DNA of 42,428 nt from Bacilli bacterium (GTDB lineage: Bacteria; Bacillota_I; Bacilli_A; RFN20; CAG-826). The position numbers and the translations under genes were made by a program. Each line of letters opens with the position of its first letter. The stretch's first letter is position 1. Under the pieces are notes generated by a model. The model had not been told where the DNA came from. It searched no databases and worked only from the letters and a program-made list of their open reading frames with translations. Location of the stretch: positions 1 through 42,428 of the forward strand of contig JAGBLE010000020.1 of NCBI GenBank assembly GCA_017635565.1, given 5' to 3'. Below, piece after piece: positions 39,916-42,428 of this stretch.

Positions 39916-40474
39916 AATTCTTTAAATCAATTAAAATCTGCTCAGTGGGAAAACCAATAATGTTATTGATACTCCCACTGGTTTTTTTAACTAATGGGAA
40001 TTTCTTATCGTTATCTTGTAAGCCATACGCTCCCGCTTTGTCCATAGGGGAACCAGTCGCGATATAAGCATTAATTAATTCATCACTTAATTCATTGAAG
40101 AAAACACTACTAATAGCGATACCTTGCACTAGTTTATCGCCTTGCTTAAGAGCGTAACCAGTGAACACGTGATGCTCTTTGCCTGATAATTCTCTTAAAA
40201 TCTTATAGGCATCTTCTTTATCTTTTGGTTTACCAATAATCTCATTACCTAAGACCACAACAGTGTCCGCGGCAATGACTAAATCATCTTGATGATCTTT
40301 CGCTACTTCTAAACATTTACGTAAAGAAATGTCTTTAACAATATCTTTTACATCGCTGTATTTCTTAAAGGACAATGATTCATCAATATGTGGCACAATG
40401 ACCACAAAAGAAGAGGAAATTTCTTTCCTCATTAATTCTTTTCTTCTTGGTGATGCACTCGCTAAAATAATCAT
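39905..40474 (-). CDS. maf: Maf-family nucleoside triphosphate pyrophosphatase
   Basis: A 189-residue protein starting MIILASASPRRKELM. SASPRR is the Maf substrate-binding motif; DLVIAADTVVVLGNEIIGKPKDKEDAYKIL holds the catalytic Asp and the conserved GKP; HHVFTGYAL and GSPMDKAGAYGLQ follow. The family hydrolyses non-canonical or excess dTTP/UTP and may affect septum formation. It lies one base after the RNase J stop and is probably cotranscribed with it. The ribosome binding site is weak (AAAGAATTAAA). Confidence 0.92.
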   Translation of the reverse strand: MIILASASPRRKELMRKEISSSFVVIVPHIDESLSFKKYSDVKDIVKDISLRKCLEVAKDHQDDLVIAADTVVVLGNEIIGKPKDKEDAYKILRELSGKEHHVFTGYALKQGDKLVQGIAISSVFFNELSDELINAYIATGSPMDKAGAYGLQDNDKKFPLVKKTSGSINNIIGFPTEQILIDLKNFIL

Positions 40475-40475
40475 T

Positions 40476-42146
40476 TTAATTCTTTGTAAGAATTACAGGG
40501 ATAATCATTGGATGAGAATGCGTTAAAGCAGAGAAATAACTATCTGTAATATCTTTAATAATGCTCTTAAGCTCCGCAAAAGAGGTCTTTGTTAAGAGTT
40601 TTTCTTTAATACCTTTTTCCACTAATTTGGCGCATGCATTGGTATTACGCTTACTGTGAGAAGCAACAACACCCTTTAACACAAATAGTGGAGCTTCAAT
40701 TAATTGGTTATTACGGGAATCAATGGTGATGGTAACAATAACCATACCATTACCAGTTAAAATGCGTCTATCCGCCATAACAGCGTCGGCTAAACCCTTA
40801 ATATCTTTACCATCAATATATGTATTACCATGTTCTACAGGATAACCACGAGAAATCTTACCTTTAGATAAAGTTAAGCAGTCCCCATTATCTAAAACGA
40901 AACTATGGTCTTCTGGAATACCAACTTCACTAGCGATCTTAGAATGGATTAAAAGCATTCTATATTCACCATGCATTGGCATGAAATATTTAGGTTTAAA
41001 TAGTTTTAAGACTAATCTTAATTCTTGTTTAGATGGGTGACCAGAGGAGTGGATATCATTAAGAATAGAGTTAGTAACAACATCCGCGCCACATCTTGTT
41101 AATTGGTTAACAACGTGGTCAATCATAATGCCGTTACCAGGAATCGCAGAACTAGAGAAGACAACAGTATCACCAGGAGCGATATGGATGTCTTTATGTT
41201 CGCCATTAGCAATCCTACTTAAAGCGGCCATTGGTTCACCTTGTGAACCGGTACAAATAACCACGATTTGATTACTCTTAAAGTCTTTAATCTTATCAGG
41301 TTCGATAATCATATCGTCAGGAATTTTGATATAGCCATAACTACGGGAGATATCCATGGCTTTTTCCATACTTCTACCGATAATTACAATCTTACGGTTA
41401 TATTTAGCGGCAACTTCACAGATTTGTTGAATACGGGAAATGTTAGAAGAAAAGGTAGAAACAATAAGTCTACCAGCCGCTTTAGAAAAGACATCATCGA
41501 TGGCATCTAAAACATTCTTTTCACTAGGTGTATAGCCTTCATTTTCTGCGTTAGTGGAGTCACTTAATAATAAATCAACGCCTTCTTGACCTAATTTAGC
41601 CATCTTGGTGAGATTGATATCCGGACCAATTGGTGTTAAGTCCACTTTAAAGTCACCAGTGGTAACAATTCTACCTTCAGGAGTATCCACAACAATACCA
41701 AATGAATCTGGGATGGAGTGAGTCACTCTAAAGAAAGAAACTTTAAAGTTACCAACATTAACGACAGTATCATCAACATATTCCACAAGTGGAAGTCTAT
41801 CAGACATACGACTTTCTTCCATCTTATTTCTAATAAGAGCGGCCGCTAATCTAGGAGCATAAATCACAGGGATATTTAAACTTTGAATTAAGAAAGGAAT
41901 ACCACCGATATGGTCTTCATGGCCATGCGTGATAAATAAGGCCTTTACTTTATTACGATTGTTTTTCAAATGTGTAAAATCTGGGACAACGTAGTCAATA
42001 CCTGGGAATTCAACACCAGGAAAACGCACACCACAGTCGATGATGATAATTGTTTCTTCATTTTCAATGCAGTACATGTTTTTACCAACTTCACCAAGTC
42101 CACCAAGGGCATAGATAGAAATTGGCATAGAAATAGTCTTATCCAT
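40476..42146 (-). CDS. rnj: Ribonuclease J
   Basis: A 556-residue metallo-beta-lactamase/beta-CASP nuclease. The metal motif is FITHGHEDHIGG; other marks are YALGGLGEVGKNMYC, DCGVRFPG, RVTHSIPDSFGIVV, the beta-CASP segment DLLLSDSTNAENEGYT, VICTGSQGEPMAAL and DIHSSGHPSKQELRL, MHGEYRML. It acts as an endo- and 5'-exoribonuclease in mRNA decay and rRNA maturation. I start at MDKTISMP, with AAAGGAG 6-7 bases before that ATG; an in-frame ATG 15 bases further upstream is inside the binding-site region. It is transcribed with maf and follows the peptide deformylase gene in the same direction. Confidence 0.96.
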   Translation of the reverse strand: MDKTISMPISIYALGGLGEVGKNMYCIENEETIIIIDCGVRFPGVEFPGIDYVVPDFTHLKNNRNKVKALFITHGHEDHIGGIPFLIQSLNIPVIYAPRLAAALIRNKMEESRMSDRLPLVEYVDDTVVNVGNFKVSFFRVTHSIPDSFGIVVDTPEGRIVTTGDFKVDLTPIGPDINLTKMAKLGQEGVDLLLSDSTNAENEGYTPSEKNVLDAIDDVFSKAAGRLIVSTFSSNISRIQQICEVAAKYNRKIVIIGRSMEKAMDISRSYGYIKIPDDMIIEPDKIKDFKSNQIVVICTGSQGEPMAALSRIANGEHKDIHIAPGDTVVFSSSAIPGNGIMIDHVVNQLTRCGADVVTNSILNDIHSSGHPSKQELRLVLKLFKPKYFMPMHGEYRMLLIHSKIASEVGIPEDHSFVLDNGDCLTLSKGKISRGYPVEHGNTYIDGKDIKGLADAVMADRRILTGNGMVIVTITIDSRNNQLIEAPLFVLKGVVASHSKRNTNACAKLVEKGIKEKLLTKTSFAELKSIIKDITDSYFSALTHSHPMIIPVILTKN

Positions 42147-42184
42147 AGCGGCTCCTTTCATTATTATGTTTGAAATCTTAAATT

Positions 42185-42193
42185 ATTATAGCA
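42185..42193 (-). promoter_or_regulatory. Extended -10 promoter of RNase J
   Basis: Minus strand TGC-TATAAT (42193-42185). Start would be near 42178, about 32 bases before the ATG at 42146. Confidence 0.55.
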
Positions 42194-42206
42194 AATAATA
42201 ATAAAA

Positions 42207-42428
42207 CTAGATAAGTTCTTCGTTCATAAGTTGAACATTTGGTTTATTTTTGTCAATACGGTCATAGAAGAATAAACCATCGAGATGATCATATTCATGT
42301 TGCAAAACAATCGCGTCAAAACCTCTCGCAGTAATGACGACTTCTTGATTAGTCAATGCGTCAAACGCTTTTAATTTAATCTTGTAGTAGCGGTGCGCAT
42401 AGCCAGGATGTTCAGAGTCAACAGATAA
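42207..42428 (-). CDS. def: Peptide deformylase, C-terminal part (5' end outside window)
   Basis: The open minus-strand frame runs in from the window edge and ends at TAG (42209-42207), giving 73 residues. The zinc-binding QHEYDHLDGLFFYDRI motif of peptide deformylase is present, preceded by HPGYAHRYYKIKLKAFDA. The enzyme removes the formyl group from nascent proteins. In Firmicutes it commonly lies next to RNase J, as here. The N-terminal motifs are outside the window. Confidence 0.93.
   Translation of the reverse strand, partial: LSVDSEHPGYAHRYYKIKLKAFDALTNQEVVITARGFDAIVLQHEYDHLDGLFFYDRIDKNKPNVQLMNEELI

Noticed and set aside
1-42428. Mycoplasma genetic code (TGA as Trp)
   Set aside because: Several intact genes end in TGA and tryptophans in conserved motifs are TGG.

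Overview
The window is AT-rich chromosomal DNA from a low-GC Gram-positive bacterium. It reads with the standard code: TGA is a true stop (for example at 26445-26447 and 32497-32499) and Trp is TGG. Spx, RNase J, a CYTH protein of YjbK type, a Maf protein, CUT1 sugar transporters and an MsmK-type ATPase with a large insertion (a trait I associate with Mollicutes-related lineages) suggest an uncultured, probably gut-associated member of the Bacilli close to the Mollicutes/Erysipelotrichia side. The species assignment is inference.

Region 1 (1-5597) is a decayed prophage or phage-satellite fragment: the C-terminal end of a KilAC antirepressor, an excisionase-like HTH protein, a DnaD-like replication protein, a terminase-small-subunit-like HTH protein, and several short early-type genes. 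Two GC-rich noncoding islands (2422-2500 and 4051-4130) resemble packaging-region sequence. Between them is a self-contained cassette with its own promoter and terminators, encoding an AlbA_2/Schlafen-type ATP-binding protein. The region ends abruptly inside the first 30 codons of a Dam-type DNA adenine methylase, where the next region begins. No capsid, tail, portal or integrase gene is present.

Region 2 (5611-34282) is a large glycan-utilisation locus. It has an SGNH esterase, a short GH29-like enzyme read leftward, an AraC-type regulator, a Gfo/Idh/MocA oxidoreductase, a GH94 phosphorylase and a CUT1 ABC importer (two permeases and a binding lipoprotein). These are followed by a frameshifted GH123 lipoprotein (beta-GalNAc-ase family), two surface lipoproteins with beta-sandwich repeats, a GH20 beta-hexosaminidase and a divergent GH95 fucosidase-family enzyme. 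Next come a second ABC ATPase with three membrane proteins, an MsmK-type ATPase with a coiled-coil insertion, a GH29 fucosidase, a dead Gfo/Idh/MocA fragment, a NahK-like N-acetylhexosamine 1-kinase, a PIG-L deacetylase and a ROK kinase. Most hydrolases lack signal peptides. The simplest model is that surface lipoproteins capture fucosylated, HexNAc-containing host glycans, the ABC system imports short oligosaccharides, and cytoplasmic enzymes remove Fuc, GlcNAc and GalNAc; the phosphorylase, NahK and ROK kinase would then make sugar phosphates. No fucose isomerase/kinase, NagA/NagB or GH112 is encoded here.

Region 3 (34425-42428) is housekeeping: tRNA-Ser(GGA), an RluC/RluD-type pseudouridine synthase, a phosphoglucomutase/phosphomannomutase, TrpS, Spx, a CYTH protein, a membrane-anchored degenerate EIIB-like domain, Maf, RNase J and the 3' part of peptide deformylase. 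Several genes here and in region 1 have promoter-like -10 boxes so close to the start codon that leaderless or nearly leaderless mRNAs are likely.
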